Position numbers and translations under genes: made by a program. A stretch of 64,000 bases of DNA, taken from NCBI GenBank assembly GCA_025937785.1, contig JAICQQ010000007.1:1-64000 (forward strand). The letters are read 5' to 3'. Numbering within the stretch: position 1 is the stretch's first letter; each line of letters starts with the position of its first letter. Positions 7,939-17,522 of the stretch are shown here, piece after piece. The DNA comes from Polyangiaceae bacterium (GTDB lineage: Bacteria > Myxococcota_A > Polyangia > Polyangiales > Polyangiaceae). The notes beneath the pieces were generated by a model. That model was not told the DNA's origin, ran no database searches, and worked only from the letters and a program-made list of their open reading frames with translations.

Positions 7939-9579
7939 TCACGGGGTCTGCTCGCAGTCGCAAGCGCCGGGGGCGAAGACGGCGTCGAAAGCGGGATCGA
8001 CGCGTCCGCCGTGGATGACAATGCGATTGTCGCTACCTTCGCCCGCGTCGAGGGCGTTGCCCGCGACGTAGGTGGTGTCGCTGGGCTCGACGTCGGCGCC
8101 GACCCGGAACTCGCAGTCGTCGAAGCGCAGGGTCTGGCCGCTGAGGGGCTCGACCAAAGTGTCTGGCTCGCCTTCGGCGAAGGCGTGATCGACGTGATCC
8201 CAGGTGACGCCGAAGAGCACGAGCTCGCGGTCGCTCTCTGGGTACGTGACGGCGCGCTCGCTGATTTCGCGCAGCGTGAACGTGGAGCGGTCGAAGCGGA
8301 CGTCGTGGGGGGCGACGATGCGGTTGAAGCGATAGAGCGGCGGTCCGATCGCCAGAGACGAGTCGCTGATGCGCACGCTGGATCGTACGGCGCGCAGGTA
8401 GAACGGGGCTTCGTCGACCACGACGCGGCGGGCGGTCACGGTGGATGCATCGCGCACGTCGATTTCGAGATCGCCGTCGGCGAGGGTGATGTCTTCCAAC
8501 GTCACCTCGACGCTGTTGCGCGCGTCGTAGCCTTGGGGTTGTCCCGTGATGGCGATGCTGGTCGTGCCGATGCTGCCCGCGGCAGCGACTTCGCGGGCTT
8601 CGAGCCGAGAGTTGCCGCCGCCGAGCTTGAGCAGATCGGTGAAGACCTCGTGGCCTTGGAGCTGACACACGGTGCTGTCGCTGTTGGGCCCGAGCAGCAG
8701 GCCGTTGCCTCCCGTGTTCTCGAAGGTCAGGTCTTCTGCCACGAGCACGATCCGGCCGGCGCGTGTGGGGGTGGCTCCGGCGGCGAACAGGTCGCTTTCC
8801 TGGTACTGCCAGTCGGCGAACTCGCCTTGCGCTTCGCGATCGCCGTCGAACGTGAGGCCCTGGACCAGCGTGAGCGGAGAGTCCTCGTCGGCGGCGTGGG
8901 TGACCCGGAGCAGTTGGGCGTCTTCGGGCTGCTCGGGCGCTTGCCGCAGGGTGGCGCCGTAGCCATACAGGCTGAGTCCTGCTGTCAGCTCGAGAGAGGT
9001 GACTTGGTAAACGCCTGGGGGCAGGAGCAGCACCGCAGCGCTGCTCAAGGCGGTGCGGTCGAGGGCCGCCTGGATTCGGGCGGTGTCATCGGTCTCGCCG
9101 TCGCCTTGGGCGTCGAAGTCCGCGCGCACGTCGACGAGGAGCTCGCGGTCGTCGTCGCTGATGGTGTGCAGGTGCTGGTCGACAGTGCCCAGGCGTGCGC
9201 CTTCCGGTGAGGAGAGCTCGATCCGCAGCTGTTCGTCGATTTCGGCGAGGTCGTCGTCCAGGTGGCGTAGATCGAGGCTGGCGGAGGTGGCGCCGGGCTC
9301 GAAATGCAGGGTACCGCTTTCGAGCGAGTAATCGCGCGTGTTGCAGGCGTCGTGTCCGCTGGCGGTGATGTCGCGGACGCTGTAGTCGACGCTGACGGTG
9401 ACGCTGGCGGGAGCGTTGAGTCGCACGCTGACGCTGGCTGCTTCCGTGCCTTCGGGAACGGAGGAGGCGGCGCTGTCGAACTCGATGCTCAGGGGATAGA
9501 AGACGGTGTCCGAGTCGGTACCGCAGCCGCTGAGCAGCCCGACTGCGAGCAGCGCGCTGACCGAGCGGCGCCTCGTCAT
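7939..9579 (-). CDS. Lipoprotein with Calx-beta domain and right-handed beta-helix
   Basis: A 546-residue secreted lipoprotein. The signal peptide ends in a good lipobox (LSGC, Cys 19). Residues about 32-140 look like a Calx-beta domain (SVPEGTEAASVSVRLN, then acidic turns with DDD). The classic opening of the pectate-lyase-3/GH28-type beta-helix follows (VRADFDAQGDGETDDTARIQ, from about 151), then repeating short strands with turn Asn/Gly residues to the end. Such proteins bind or cleave polysaccharide, but no catalytic residues can be assigned by eye. The start overlaps the upstream FecR-like stop by four bases (ATGA), implying translational coupling. It is a likely output gene of the sigma factor encoded upstream. 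Confidence 0.85.
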   Translation of the reverse strand: MTRRRSVSALLAVGLLSGCGTDSDTVFYPLSIEFDSAASSVPEGTEAASVSVRLNAPASVTVSVDYSVRDITASGHDACNTRDYSLESGTLHFEPGATSASLDLRHLDDDLAEIDEQLRIELSSPEGARLGTVDQHLHTISDDDRELLVDVRADFDAQGDGETDDTARIQAALDRTALSSAAVLLLPPGVYQVTSLELTAGLSLYGYGATLRQAPEQPEDAQLLRVTHAADEDSPLTLVQGLTFDGDREAQGEFADWQYQESDLFAAGATPTRAGRIVLVAEDLTFENTGGNGLLLGPNSDSTVCQLQGHEVFTDLLKLGGGNSRLEAREVAAAGSIGTTSIAITGQPQGYDARNSVEVTLEDITLADGDLEIDVRDASTVTARRVVVDEAPFYLRAVRSSVRISDSSLAIGPPLYRFNRIVAPHDVRFDRSTFTLREISERAVTYPESDRELVLFGVTWDHVDHAFAEGEPDTLVEPLSGQTLRFDDCEFRVGADVEPSDTTYVAGNALDAGEGSDNRIVIHGGRVDPAFDAVFAPGACDCEQTP

Positions 9580-10766
9580 TCCAGCTCGGTCAGGCGCCGC
9601 GTGAGGCGCGCGGCGTCGACACCCTGGGGGTACTGGCGCAGGTAGCCACGGATGGCGCGGGCTTCGGCGTGCCTATCGCCGAGGGCTCGCTGCGCGCGGA
9701 TACTGCTGAAGCGTGCTTCTCGCGCGAGGCCGCCCCCGCCTGCTTTCAGGTAGGCGTCGAAGGAACGCAGCGCTTGGCGCGGTTGCCCCAGCCTGTCCAG
9801 CTGGAGCTGGCCGAGCGCGACGAGGACCGTATGGCTTTCAGGGCTCTGGGGGTGCGCGCTGCGCAGGCGTTGGTACGCGGCAGCGGCGCCTTGCCAGTCG
9901 CCATGACCGACCAGGGTCCGCGCGCGCTTCAGCAGGTCCTGAGCGCTTGGAACCACCACCATGGCCGGGGCGGCGGGCGCAGCGGGCGGCTTGCTCGTGG
10001 CGGTTTCCGCGGGTAAGGCGAGGCTGAGGCGTCGCTCTTGCCCCGGGGTCAGCCGAAAACGTTCGCGCTGGGCCTCGTGCCCCTCGCGCTCGACGAAAAG
10101 CTGGTGCTCGCCGCTCGCGAGCACCAGGCTCAGGGGCGTGCTGCCGAGCGCGGTACCGTCGAGCGTGACCGAGGCCGCGTGCGGCGCGGTTTCGAGGTGC
10201 AGGATGCCCACGGAAGGAGCTTGCCAGAGTCGGCGGGGGGCCACGAGCGCCCAGTGGCGCAGGTTCTCGGCGCGCGTCGTTTGTCGCGAAGCAGCGCCGT
10301 TCTGGTGAGCGTTCTGCAGCTGCTCCCCGGCGTGCACCACGCGCGCGGCGGTGTCCGCGCGGGCCACCTGGACGCGACCCTCCATCACGGACACCTGGAT
10401 CGCGCCGTGAGCGTCGCGCTCGACGGCAAACGCCGTCCCCAGGGCGGTCGCGGTGACCGAGCCTGCGATGACGCTGAAACTGCGCTCGGCCGGGCGCTTC
10501 TCGAGCACGGCGACGGCGCGCCCGCGCCCCAGGTGCAGCGTGCGCGCTTGCCCGCGTTGGTCGTCGAGCACGGCTTCCGTGTTGGCATCCAAACACACGT
10601 CGGTCTGGCGGTTGATGGCGAGGCAGGCGTGCCCCTGGCCGACCGAAACGCGGCTTTTGGGTTCGAGCGCGAGCGCACCGACCAGCGTGGGCTGCCCGTT
10701 GATCCGTACATCTCCGGAGGTAAACGTCAGCTCCGCGGGACCTGGCGGCGTGACCGGGGCGAGCAC
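9576..10766 (-). CDS. FecR-domain protein with TPR tail (C-terminal part of a split gene)
   Basis: From a GTG at 10766 this gives 396 residues: a FecR domain (about 10-150; ELTFTSGDVRING ... FSVIAGSVTATALGTAFAVE), a PEGA-like segment (about 190-250; APHAASVTLDGTALGSTPLSL) and a TPR tail (about 270-396). The frame is open upstream to a TAG at 10884-10886 and would add an Ala-rich membrane segment (about LAWAALGSAAAAATAAATAAL) with no ATG, GTG or TTG before 10766. In homologues the cytoplasmic part, TM and FecR domain are usually one chain, so this looks like the second half of a gene split by an amber codon. As written, the GTG product would lack its membrane anchor. Confidence 0.7.
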   Translation of the reverse strand: MLAPVTPPGPAELTFTSGDVRINGQPTLVGALALEPKSRVSVGQGHACLAINRQTDVCLDANTEAVLDDQRGQARTLHLGRGRAVAVLEKRPAERSFSVIAGSVTATALGTAFAVERDAHGAIQVSVMEGRVQVARADTAARVVHAGEQLQNAHQNGAASRQTTRAENLRHWALVAPRRLWQAPSVGILHLETAPHAASVTLDGTALGSTPLSLVLASGEHQLFVEREGHEAQRERFRLTPGQERRLSLALPAETATSKPPAAPAAPAMVVVPSAQDLLKRARTLVGHGDWQGAAAAYQRLRSAHPQSPESHTVLVALGQLQLDRLGQPRQALRSFDAYLKAGGGGLAREARFSSIRAQRALGDRHAEARAIRGYLRQYPQGVDAARLTRRLTELE

Positions 10767-10883
10767 CGCCGCAGCTTCTTCGGGAGCGCTGGACCAGAAG
10801 AGCGCGGCTGTGGCAGCGGCCGTAGCAGCGGCTGCGGCAGAGCCCAGTGCAGCCCACGCCAGCGTGCGCCGGGGTCGGGGGGA

Positions 10884-11162
10884 CTAGAGGGGCGCCGGAG
10901 AGGTTTCTTGCGGTTTCCGCAAGTGGATGACGTTGTCGCGCTCTTGAATGGCGAAGAGCGCCCGCTCTACGACGGCTTGGTCTGGGCCGTCGAGCTGGCA
11001 GTCGAGTGCGCTGAGTTGCTGGCGCACGAGCAGCTCGTGCGCGCTGGCGCGGTCCTCGACCGAGAGGCGTGCCAGTTCGGCGCTTTCCAGCGGCGACAGG
11101 CTCTCTCCCGCGAGCTGCCGGTCGTAGAGCTCGGCCCAGCGTCGATAGGCAGGCGACTTCAC
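10884..11162 (-). CDS. Anti-sigma-like cytoplasmic domain (N-terminal part of the split FecR gene)
   Basis: A 92-residue soluble protein starting with a GTG that overlaps the sigma-factor stop (GTGA, 11159-11162), a coupling typical of sigma/anti-sigma pairs. It is helical, charged and begins SPAYRRWAELYDRQLAG, a pattern seen at the start of myxobacterial FecR-family proteins. It ends in TAG at 10884-10886, and the same frame continues directly into a transmembrane stretch and the FecR domain. I read it as the sigma-binding domain of a 528-residue protein now cut at residue 93. It could still act alone as a soluble anti-sigma factor. Confidence 0.65.
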   Translation of the reverse strand: MKSPAYRRWAELYDRQLAGESLSPLESAELARLSVEDRASAHELLVRQQLSALDCQLDGPDQAVVERALFAIQERDNVIHLRKPQETSPAPL

Positions 11163-11758
11163 TTGCTCCTCCGATCGGCACCGAACGATCGCACGTCGCG
11201 ATCGATCATCCTTCTGAGCTGCTTGCGCGCGGCCACGAGACGATCTTTGACGGTGCCGGGAGGGCTTTGGGTGAGCCGCGCGATTTCGTCCACGGTGTAT
11301 CCGAGCGCATGCTTCAGCACGAAGGCTTCGCGTTTTCGAACGGGGATGCGCTCGAGGTAGGCTTGGAGCTGGCGCAAGGTGAGCTCTTTACGCCGCCACT
11401 CACTGACCAGGCTCTTCAGTGACTCCGGATCGACGTAGTGTTCGAAGAGCGAACGTTGAGCGCGCAGGCGACGAGCCAGACGGAAGGCGGTGCGCACCGT
11501 GATGGTGTCCGCCCACGCTTCCAGATTGCCGGGGGCTGCAAAGTTGTGCGCGGACTGGAGGATCTCGATGAGCGCTTGTTGCGCGGCATCGTCGGCGTCG
11601 ACGCGGTTCTGGAGCAGCGTGGCGCTGAGGCGGCGCACCCTTCCCACGAGGCGTTCGGCGAGCTCGCGCTGGGCCTTGGGCTCGCGCCGGGCCACGCGCA
11701 GCATCAGCTTCACGTCACTGGAACTCTGAGCAGGGTTCTTGGCAGCCAATCCGCACAC
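11159..11758 (-). CDS. ECF-type RNA polymerase sigma factor (module A)
   Basis: A 199-residue sigma-70-family protein with regions 2 and 4 only. Region 2 spans about 25-95 (DADDAAQQALIEILQ, then NLEAWADTITVRTAFRLARR). Region 4 spans about 130-190 (LRQLQAYLERIPVRKREAF, then GYTVDEIARLTQSPPGTVKDRL, the helix-turn-helix that reads the -35 element). The exact start is uncertain: the first 15 residues are poorly conserved in character. It directs RNA polymerase to an unknown regulon and is translationally coupled to the FecR-type protein that probably holds it at the membrane. An exported barrel-type protein is encoded just upstream, on the same strand. Confidence 0.85.
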   Translation of the reverse strand: MCGLAAKNPAQSSSDVKLMLRVARREPKAQRELAERLVGRVRRLSATLLQNRVDADDAAQQALIEILQSAHNFAAPGNLEAWADTITVRTAFRLARRLRAQRSLFEHYVDPESLKSLVSEWRRKELTLRQLQAYLERIPVRKREAFVLKHALGYTVDEIARLTQSPPGTVKDRLVAARKQLRRMIDRDVRSFGADRRSK

Positions 11759-11813
11759 GCATTCGTGTCAATGGGCTCTGAAGGGGAGAGTGGTCGGAAA
11801 AATTGCTGGCTTC

Positions 11814-12932
11814 TCAAAACAGGCCCAGCTCGAGGCCAAAATCGAGCGAAAGCCGCACCCGGTAGGGCGCCAACACCGGCTCGGGCACGCCAGCGGCGAC
11901 GAACTCTTGCTGCTCGAGAAAGTAGGCCGCGCCGAGCCCCAGCCAGAGGTGCACGCGCTCGACCACGCTCCAGCGGCCTTCGATCGCGGTGACGCCGGCC
12001 CAGCCCACCTGCTGCCGATCGGTGCTGGCGCCGACTCCGGGCGCGGCGGTGGCATCGGTACGGCGCGCGACTTCGACGAGCAGGCCGCCCCGCGGCCTCA
12101 GGCCCCAACGATCCCAACGAAAGCACCACCCGAGCGAGAGCTCGCCTTGCTGGCGACGGAGCGTGAAGCTTCCGAACTCGGAGTCCACGTGCGTCGGTTC
12201 GACGAACGTCGCGCCCAGCGCGGCGCAGAGCCTGCCCGGCAACTGCGTGAGCAGCGAGAGCCTGGTGCCGTGTGACCACGGGTGATCGGGAGCATAGGTC
12301 TGTCCGCGGTAGGCGGCGCCTAGCGCGAGCCACCAGAAGTCGTCGTGCCGCGCGTCGCGGCGCTGGCGAGCGGAGGCAGGCGTCGCTGCCGGGGGTGGTG
12401 CCGGGCGAGCGTTGCGCGGGGTGACGTCGTCGATCGCGGCTGCCGGCGCCACTTCCACGGGCGCGGCGCTCCACGCCTCCAACTCCGGCGGCTGACCGGG
12501 GACCGCGCTGGCGGCATCCTGCGTCAGGAGCGCGACGCTGGTGTGCGCGGCCATGAGGGCGGCGGCCTCGACGGCGGCGGCGTCGCGCGACAAGCCGCCT
12601 TCGATGCTGCGAGTCCAGGCCGTTCCTTGGTACTCGAGTCGCAAACGCCATTCGCTGGCTTCGCTGGTGTCGAGGCGGCACACGAGATCGGGAGCGGCCG
12701 CCGTGGCGGGCCTGCGTTGCCACTCGCTCTCGGGGACGTAGCGCACGCGGACCTCTGGCAGGCGAGCGTGCACGACGGCTTGGAAGAGTTGGGTCACCGT
12801 GGCGCCGTATTCCGCGCCGGACACGACCACGATCTCGGGCCTGGCGGGACTCGCCAGCACTCGCGCGCACCAGGCTGCGCAGCCGAGGACGACGAGCACG
12901 ACCAGGCAAGCTCGGAGCACGAGCGCAGTCAT
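11814..12932 (-). CDS. Exported protein with predicted beta-barrel C-terminus (module A)
   Basis: A 372-residue protein beginning at ATG 12932 behind CAGGAG. Longer readings run into the divergent gene and lack a signal. It has a signal peptide (about 1-28, ending LAS), an alpha/beta domain of about 120 residues whose last helix is rich in Ala (AAAVEAAALMAAHTS), a Pro/Ala linker (about 165-190), and a Gly/aromatic-rich C-terminal half of alternating strands ending in LELGLF, the shape of an outer-membrane barrel. No named family. The same domain plan occurs in the barrel proteins of modules B and C. It opens the minus-strand operon whose next gene is the ECF sigma factor. Confidence 0.7.
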   Translation of the reverse strand: MTALVLRACLVVLVVLGCAAWCARVLASPARPEIVVVSGAEYGATVTQLFQAVVHARLPEVRVRYVPESEWQRRPATAAAPDLVCRLDTSEASEWRLRLEYQGTAWTRSIEGGLSRDAAAVEAAALMAAHTSVALLTQDAASAVPGQPPELEAWSAAPVEVAPAAAIDDVTPRNARPAPPPAATPASARQRRDARHDDFWWLALGAAYRGQTYAPDHPWSHGTRLSLLTQLPGRLCAALGATFVEPTHVDSEFGSFTLRRQQGELSLGWCFRWDRWGLRPRGGLLVEVARRTDATAAPGVGASTDRQQVGWAGVTAIEGRWSVVERVHLWLGLGAAYFLEQQEFVAAGVPEPVLAPYRVRLSLDFGLELGLF

Positions 12933-13053
12933 GCCCTGCTCCTGGCGGGCGGGTCCACAGGCGCGTGGTGGCACAGGTGTGCTGTACGATTTCACTGCTG
13001 CGTGCGGCGAGAAACATCCGACCGCTCTCCGGGGCCCCCACCATTGAACAGGG

Positions 13054-14844
13054 ATGGAACCGCTCCGCACCTTGGGTCTCACGACCGCAATCCTCGTCGG
13101 CGCGAGCTGTGGCTGCTCGGGCGCGATCGGTGCCGAAGGGGATCCGCCGGCCATGCAGGCGCCCGAGGGAACGAGCTCGACGGCGGGCGCGCAGGGCGCA
13201 ACGAGTACGACGACCGGTGGCACGGCTGACCCAGATCTGCCGACCACGACGACGGGTGGGCAGGCCCCAGTGGGTGGGGAAGAGGTGGAGAGCCTGTGCG
13301 CCGCACAGACCACGCCGACCATCGGGCGCACCTTGCTCCGGCGCATGACGCGCCAGCAGTACGACAACACCGTGCACGATCTGCTGGGCATCGAAGGACA
13401 GCCCGCCGCCAACATTTCCCCCGACGAGAAGGTGGGACCCTTTTACAGCAACGCTCGGACGCCCATCGTCGATCTGGTGGTGCAGCAACACGCCGAAGCC
13501 GCCGCTGCGGTAGCGGCGCAGGCCCGCGAGCGCATGGCTACGCTGGCGCCCTGCGACCTCGAGACCGGGGGCGAAGCCTGCGCGGCCTCGTTCATCGAAG
13601 CGTTCGGTTTGCGTGCCTATCGCCGGCCGCTCGCGGCCGCCGAACGCGACGCCTACGTGGCGTTGTTCGCGGCCGGGAGCGCCTTGGGCGGAGCCGCGGA
13701 GGGATTCGAGTTCGTGGTAGCGACGATGCTGCAGTCGCCCTTCTTCTTGTATCACGTCGATGTGGGAGAGGGTGGCGTGCCGAGCGCGACGCCAGCGGCC
13801 CTCACCGGCTACGAGCTCGCGTCGCGGCTGTCGTACTTCTTGTGGAACTCGATGCCCGACGATCGGTTGTTCGAGCTCGCGGCAGGCGACCAGCTCGGCG
13901 ACTCGGTGGTGCTCGAAGGCGAGGTGACCCGCATGCTCGCCGACGCGCGCGCGCTCCGCGCCATCCCCGAGTTTCACCTGCAGTGGCTCGGCATCGGTGA
14001 CATGACGGACGTCGTGAAGGACGCGGCGTCGTTCCCGAGCTTCGGGCCGGAGCTGGTTGCTGCGATGTTGGCGGAAACCTCCAACTTCTCGAGCCACGTG
14101 ATCCTGCAGGGGGACGGCCTCTTGAGCACGCTGTTCACCGCTCCGTACTCGGTCATCGACGGGCCGCTCTTCGCGCTGTACGGCGCGGCAGAGCCAGCGG
14201 GTTTCGCGCCCGGACAGACGGTCCCGCTCGACCCGACGCAACGCTCCGGGCTGCTCACGCAAGCCGCATTTCTGGCGACTCACGCCCACCGCGACCAGAC
14301 CTCGCCGGTGCACCGGGGGATCGCCATTCGCGAGAACCTGTTGTGCCAGACGCTCGATCCGCCGCCCGCCAACGTCAACAACGTGGCGCCGGCACCTACC
14401 GAAGCGACCACGACGCGCGAGCGGTTCGCCGAGCACTCGTCGAACGCCGTGTGCGCCGGCTGTCATCGGCTGGTCGATCCGATCGGTCTCGGGCTCGAAA
14501 ACTACGATCCAATCGGCGCGTTCAGGACGACGGATGGTCCGGCGCCGGTCGACGCCACAGGCGAGATCGTGGACGCCGGTGCCGATGTCGAGGGGCCTTT
14601 CAACGGCGCCATCGAGCTCAGCCAGCGGTTGGCCCAAAGCCAGCTCGTGGCTGATTGCATGGCCAACCAGTGGTTCCGCTTCGCGCTCGGCCGCATCGAA
14701 GCCAACGACGACGCCTGCACCCTCGAAGCCATTTACGAAGGCTTCGACGCCTCGGGTCACGACGTGCGCCGGCTCATCACCGAAATCGTGCTCAGCGAGT
14801 CCTTTCGCAGCGTCAAGCTCGAGGGCAGCGCGGAGGGCCTGTAA
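13054..14844 (+). CDS. DUF1592-family exported cytochrome-like lipoprotein
   Basis: A 596-residue protein. The N-terminus is a signal peptide with Cys at about 19-21 and then a Gly/Thr/Ser linker. Family blocks follow in order: DUF1587 (LLRRMTRQQYDNTVHDLLGI, about 98), DUF1595 (FGLRAYRRPLAAAERDAY), DUF1592 (TMLQSPFFLYHVDVG ... GYELASRLSYFLW), DUF1588 with a c-type haem motif CAGCH (467-471) followed by VDPIGLGLENYDPIG, and the DUF1585 tail. In Planctomycetes and Myxococcota such proteins are always paired with DUF1552 proteins. Their role is unknown but is thought to be redox or polymer-related. The gene is two bases ahead of its DUF1552 partner. Confidence 0.9.
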   Translation: MEPLRTLGLTTAILVGASCGCSGAIGAEGDPPAMQAPEGTSSTAGAQGATSTTTGGTADPDLPTTTTGGQAPVGGEEVESLCAAQTTPTIGRTLLRRMTRQQYDNTVHDLLGIEGQPAANISPDEKVGPFYSNARTPIVDLVVQQHAEAAAAVAAQARERMATLAPCDLETGGEACAASFIEAFGLRAYRRPLAAAERDAYVALFAAGSALGGAAEGFEFVVATMLQSPFFLYHVDVGEGGVPSATPAALTGYELASRLSYFLWNSMPDDRLFELAAGDQLGDSVVLEGEVTRMLADARALRAIPEFHLQWLGIGDMTDVVKDAASFPSFGPELVAAMLAETSNFSSHVILQGDGLLSTLFTAPYSVIDGPLFALYGAAEPAGFAPGQTVPLDPTQRSGLLTQAAFLATHAHRDQTSPVHRGIAIRENLLCQTLDPPPANVNNVAPAPTEATTTRERFAEHSSNAVCAGCHRLVDPIGLGLENYDPIGAFRTTDGPAPVDATGEIVDAGADVEGPFNGAIELSQRLAQSQLVADCMANQWFRFALGRIEANDDACTLEAIYEGFDASGHDVRRLITEIVLSESFRSVKLEGSAEGL

Positions 14845-14845
14845 C

Positions 14846-16264
14846 ATGAAACGACCTCGTCACTCACCGACCGGTTTTTCGCGCCGGCAGCTGCTCAAGA
14901 CGCTCGGCGCGGGCGCCGCGCTGAGCCCGTTCCTCCCGCTCCTGAATGCCACCGGGCAAGAGGGCGGCGGCACCTTCCCCAAGCGCCTGTTGTTGTTCTT
15001 CAGCCCCGACGGGACTGCGTCCATCGACGACGGGGGAGCGCTCGTGCAATGGCAGCCTCAGGGAACGGAGACCGAGTTCGAGCTGCAGGCGACCCACGAG
15101 CCGCTGAAAGCGATCCAGTCGAAGATCGTCGTGCCGTACGGGCTCAAGATGTCCGCGGGCGGCGCCGGGCAAGAGCATGCCTTCGGAATGGCGGGCTTGT
15201 GGACCGCGGCTTCGCTGCACGAGCCGCACGACGGCTTCAGCTTCGACGGCGGCAACGGCCTGCGGACGGGGTGGGGCAGCGGTGCCTCCGTGGATCAGTA
15301 CCTCGCCACGCAGTTCGGTCCCGAGCTGCCCTACCAGCGCGCGCTCGACGACGCCGACCCCGAGACGCCGTATCGAACGCTCGAGCTCGGGGCGCAGTGC
15401 GAAGACCCCCACAGCATGCACCGCATGATCTACAAGGGGGACAAGGAACCCATCCACCCCGAGGTGAACCCGAAGGCGGCCTACGATCGGCTGTTCGCCA
15501 ACCTCGACGTCGATGGCTCGGGCGCGTCCACCCCCGATCCGCGCTTGGCGCTGAAACAGAGCTCGCTCGACATCCTGGTCGCTGACATCGAGCGGCTGCG
15601 CACCCGTGTCGGCAGCGAGGACTACCGCAAGGTCGATGCGCATCTGGAAGGCTTGCGCGCGATCGAGCGGCGCTTGGAAACGACGGATCCGGTGGCGAGC
15701 GCCGGTTGCACGAAGCCGGACGTGCCCCCGGAGTCGACGTCCCGCTGGGAGAACAGCGCCGCGTTCCCGGGCGAGGCCATGGCCATGATGGACCTGGCGG
15801 TGCATGCGTTGGCTTGCGACCTGACGCGGATCGCGAGCGTGCAACTGAGTCGCGGGTTCTCCAACATCGTGCATGAATGGAGCGGGCACACCCAAGGGCA
15901 CCACACCATCTCTCACCTCTCCGGCGATCACACCGAAGAGTTGCTCCAGATCGACCAGTGGTACGCTGCGCAGTTCGCGTACCTGGTGAAGAAGCTCGAT
16001 TCGGTGGTCGAGGGCGACGGCACCATGCTCGACAACACGCTGGTCGTGTGGGGGCGTGAGATGGGGCAGACCAATCACCGCATGCAACCCGTCAATCTGA
16101 TCTTGGCGGGCGGCGCGCGCGGCGGCCTGAGCACGGGCCGGTACCTCAGCTTCAACAACGAGCCGCACGCGAAGCTTCTCGTTTCGATCTGCCGCTTGAT
16201 GGGGGCAGACATCGCCAGCTTTGGCAACCGCGACAAGGACAGCGGCCCGCTCGCGGGTGTTTGA
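14846..16264 (+). CDS. DUF1552-family Tat-exported protein
   Basis: A 472-residue partner of the preceding gene; ATG 14846 lies next to the upstream stop (one-base gap), so the two are clearly one operon. The N-terminus is a twin-arginine signal ([20 protein letters not shown]). The body carries family hallmarks: FFSPDGT near residue 50, [12 protein letters not shown], long Asp-rich helices ([19 protein letters not shown]), and near the end [12 protein letters not shown] and [11 protein letters not shown]. The overall fold resembles sulfatase/phosphatase-like alpha/beta proteins, but the family is uncharacterised. Tat export implies folding, and perhaps cofactor loading, before secretion. A second pair lies at 21853-25019. 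Confidence 0.9.
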   Translation: MKRPRHSPTGFSRRQLLKTLGAGAALSPFLPLLNATGQEGGGTFPKRLLLFFSPDGTASIDDGGALVQWQPQGTETEFELQATHEPLKAIQSKIVVPYGLKMSAGGAGQEHAFGMAGLWTAASLHEPHDGFSFDGGNGLRTGWGSGASVDQYLATQFGPELPYQRALDDADPETPYRTLELGAQCEDPHSMHRMIYKGDKEPIHPEVNPKAAYDRLFANLDVDGSGASTPDPRLALKQSSLDILVADIERLRTRVGSEDYRKVDAHLEGLRAIERRLETTDPVASAGCTKPDVPPESTSRWENSAAFPGEAMAMMDLAVHALACDLTRIASVQLSRGFSNIVHEWSGHTQGHHTISHLSGDHTEELLQIDQWYAAQFAYLVKKLDSVVEGDGTMLDNTLVVWGREMGQTNHRMQPVNLILAGGARGGLSTGRYLSFNNEPHAKLLVSICRLMGADIASFGNRDKDSGPLAGV

Positions 16265-16332
16265 GGTTACCCCCGGAGGCCCAAGTCCAGGGCCGCTCGC
16301 GTAGGCTCTACAGTTGCTGCCTCGGGGGTGGT

Positions 16333-17463
16333 ATGGCGCCCTGCGTGACGCAGAACGAGTCGTGGATCCTGACCGGTAGAATCCAAAGCGGCATTGCCAA
16401 CCTGTTCCCAGGCTACTTCGCGCTCGTGATGGCCACGGCCATCGTCTCGATCGCCAGTCAGCTGGCGGGGCCGCGCTGGCTGGCGCTGCCCCTGTTGTGG
16501 GTGAACGTGGCGCAGTATTCGATCTTGGGGCTGCTCTTGCTCGTGCGCCTGGTCGTGTACCCGCGGCGCGTGCTGGACGACCTGAACAACCACGAGCGCG
16601 GAGCCGGCTTCTTCACGGTCGTTGCCGGCACCTGCATGTTGGGCACGCAGTTCTTGCTGGTGGGCGAGGTTCCTGCCATTTCGCGTGTGCTGTGGTTCAC
16701 CGGCGTGTGCCTCTGGATCATCGTGATGTACAGCTTCTTCACGGCCGTCGTGATCCGCAAGCAAAAGCCCACGCTCGAAGCTGGCATCAACGGCGCATGG
16801 CTGATTGCCACCGTCGCTACCCAGAGCGTGTCGGTGCTCGGCACGCTGCTCGCGCGCCGCTTCGGCTACCCCGAGCCGGTCTTGTTCTTCACGCTCTGCA
16901 TGTATCTGCTCGGGGCGATGCTGTACATGACCATCATCACGCTCATCTTTTATCGCTTCACGTTCCTCGAGATGACGCTGGAGCGGCTCACCCCGCCGTA
17001 CTGGATCAGCATGGGCGCCGTTGCCATCACGACCCTGGCCGGGTCGACGCTGCTCGCGGGGCGGGGCGCCTCGCCGTTGATCGACATGCTGGCGCCGTTC
17101 CTGAACGGCTTCACGCTGTTCTTCTGGACCGCGGCGACCTGGTGGATCCCGCTGCTGGTGATCCTCTGGCTCTGGCGTCACGGCGTGCATCGGTTTCCGC
17201 TGCGCTACGATCCGCAGATTTGGGGCATGGTGTTCCCGCTTGGCATGTACACCGTCAGCACGATTCGCTTGTCGGAAGCCACCGGCCTCGGCTTCCTGCT
17301 CGTAATCCCGAACCACGCTGTTTACGTGGCGGTCGCGGCCTGGACGCTGGCGTTCGGGGGCATGCTCGTCTCGCTGGCCACAGCACCGACGAGAGCCGTT
17401 GTCGAGAGCGCGCCCGCGGACGCGCAGGGCGACCGCTCTTCGCTGCGCCGCGGCTCGCTGTGA
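16333..17463 (+). CDS. TehA/SLAC1-type (TDT family) transporter
   Basis: A 376-residue integral membrane protein with about ten hydrophobic helices. The opening [20 protein letters not shown] is the family signature of tellurite-resistance/dicarboxylate (TDT) carriers and SLAC1-like anion channels. Later blocks [18 protein letters not shown] and [16 protein letters not shown] are also typical. Substrates in this family include malate, sulfite and small anions. None can be assigned here. I chose ATG 16333, preceded by GGGGGTGGT, over an in-frame start at 16261 that would overlap the DUF1552 gene and add a polar, unlikely leader. The gene is followed by a dehydrogenase gene after 59 bases. Confidence 0.85.
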   Translation: MAPCVTQNESWILTGRIQSGIANLFPGYFALVMATAIVSIASQLAGPRWLALPLLWVNVAQYSILGLLLLVRLVVYPRRVLDDLNNHERGAGFFTVVAGTCMLGTQFLLVGEVPAISRVLWFTGVCLWIIVMYSFFTAVVIRKQKPTLEAGINGAWLIATVATQSVSVLGTLLARRFGYPEPVLFFTLCMYLLGAMLYMTIITLIFYRFTFLEMTLERLTPPYWISMGAVAITTLAGSTLLAGRGASPLIDMLAPFLNGFTLFFWTAATWWIPLLVILWLWRHGVHRFPLRYDPQIWGMVFPLGMYTVSTIRLSEATGLGFLLVIPNHAVYVAVAAWTLAFGGMLVSLATAPTRAVVESAPADAQGDRSSLRRGSL

Positions 17464-17522
17464 CCGAGCTCGCGAGTCTGCGGGCTTGCCGTGAGCCGCC
17501 CCCCGTGCGACATGAGCGGAGC

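Noticed and set aside
11710-14847. Open minus-strand frame of over 1,000 codons opposite the DUF1592 gene
   Set aside because: It is antisense to a gene with clear family blocks and covers the barrel protein out of frame. The product is Arg-rich and low-complexity, as expected from a GC-rich antisense frame.
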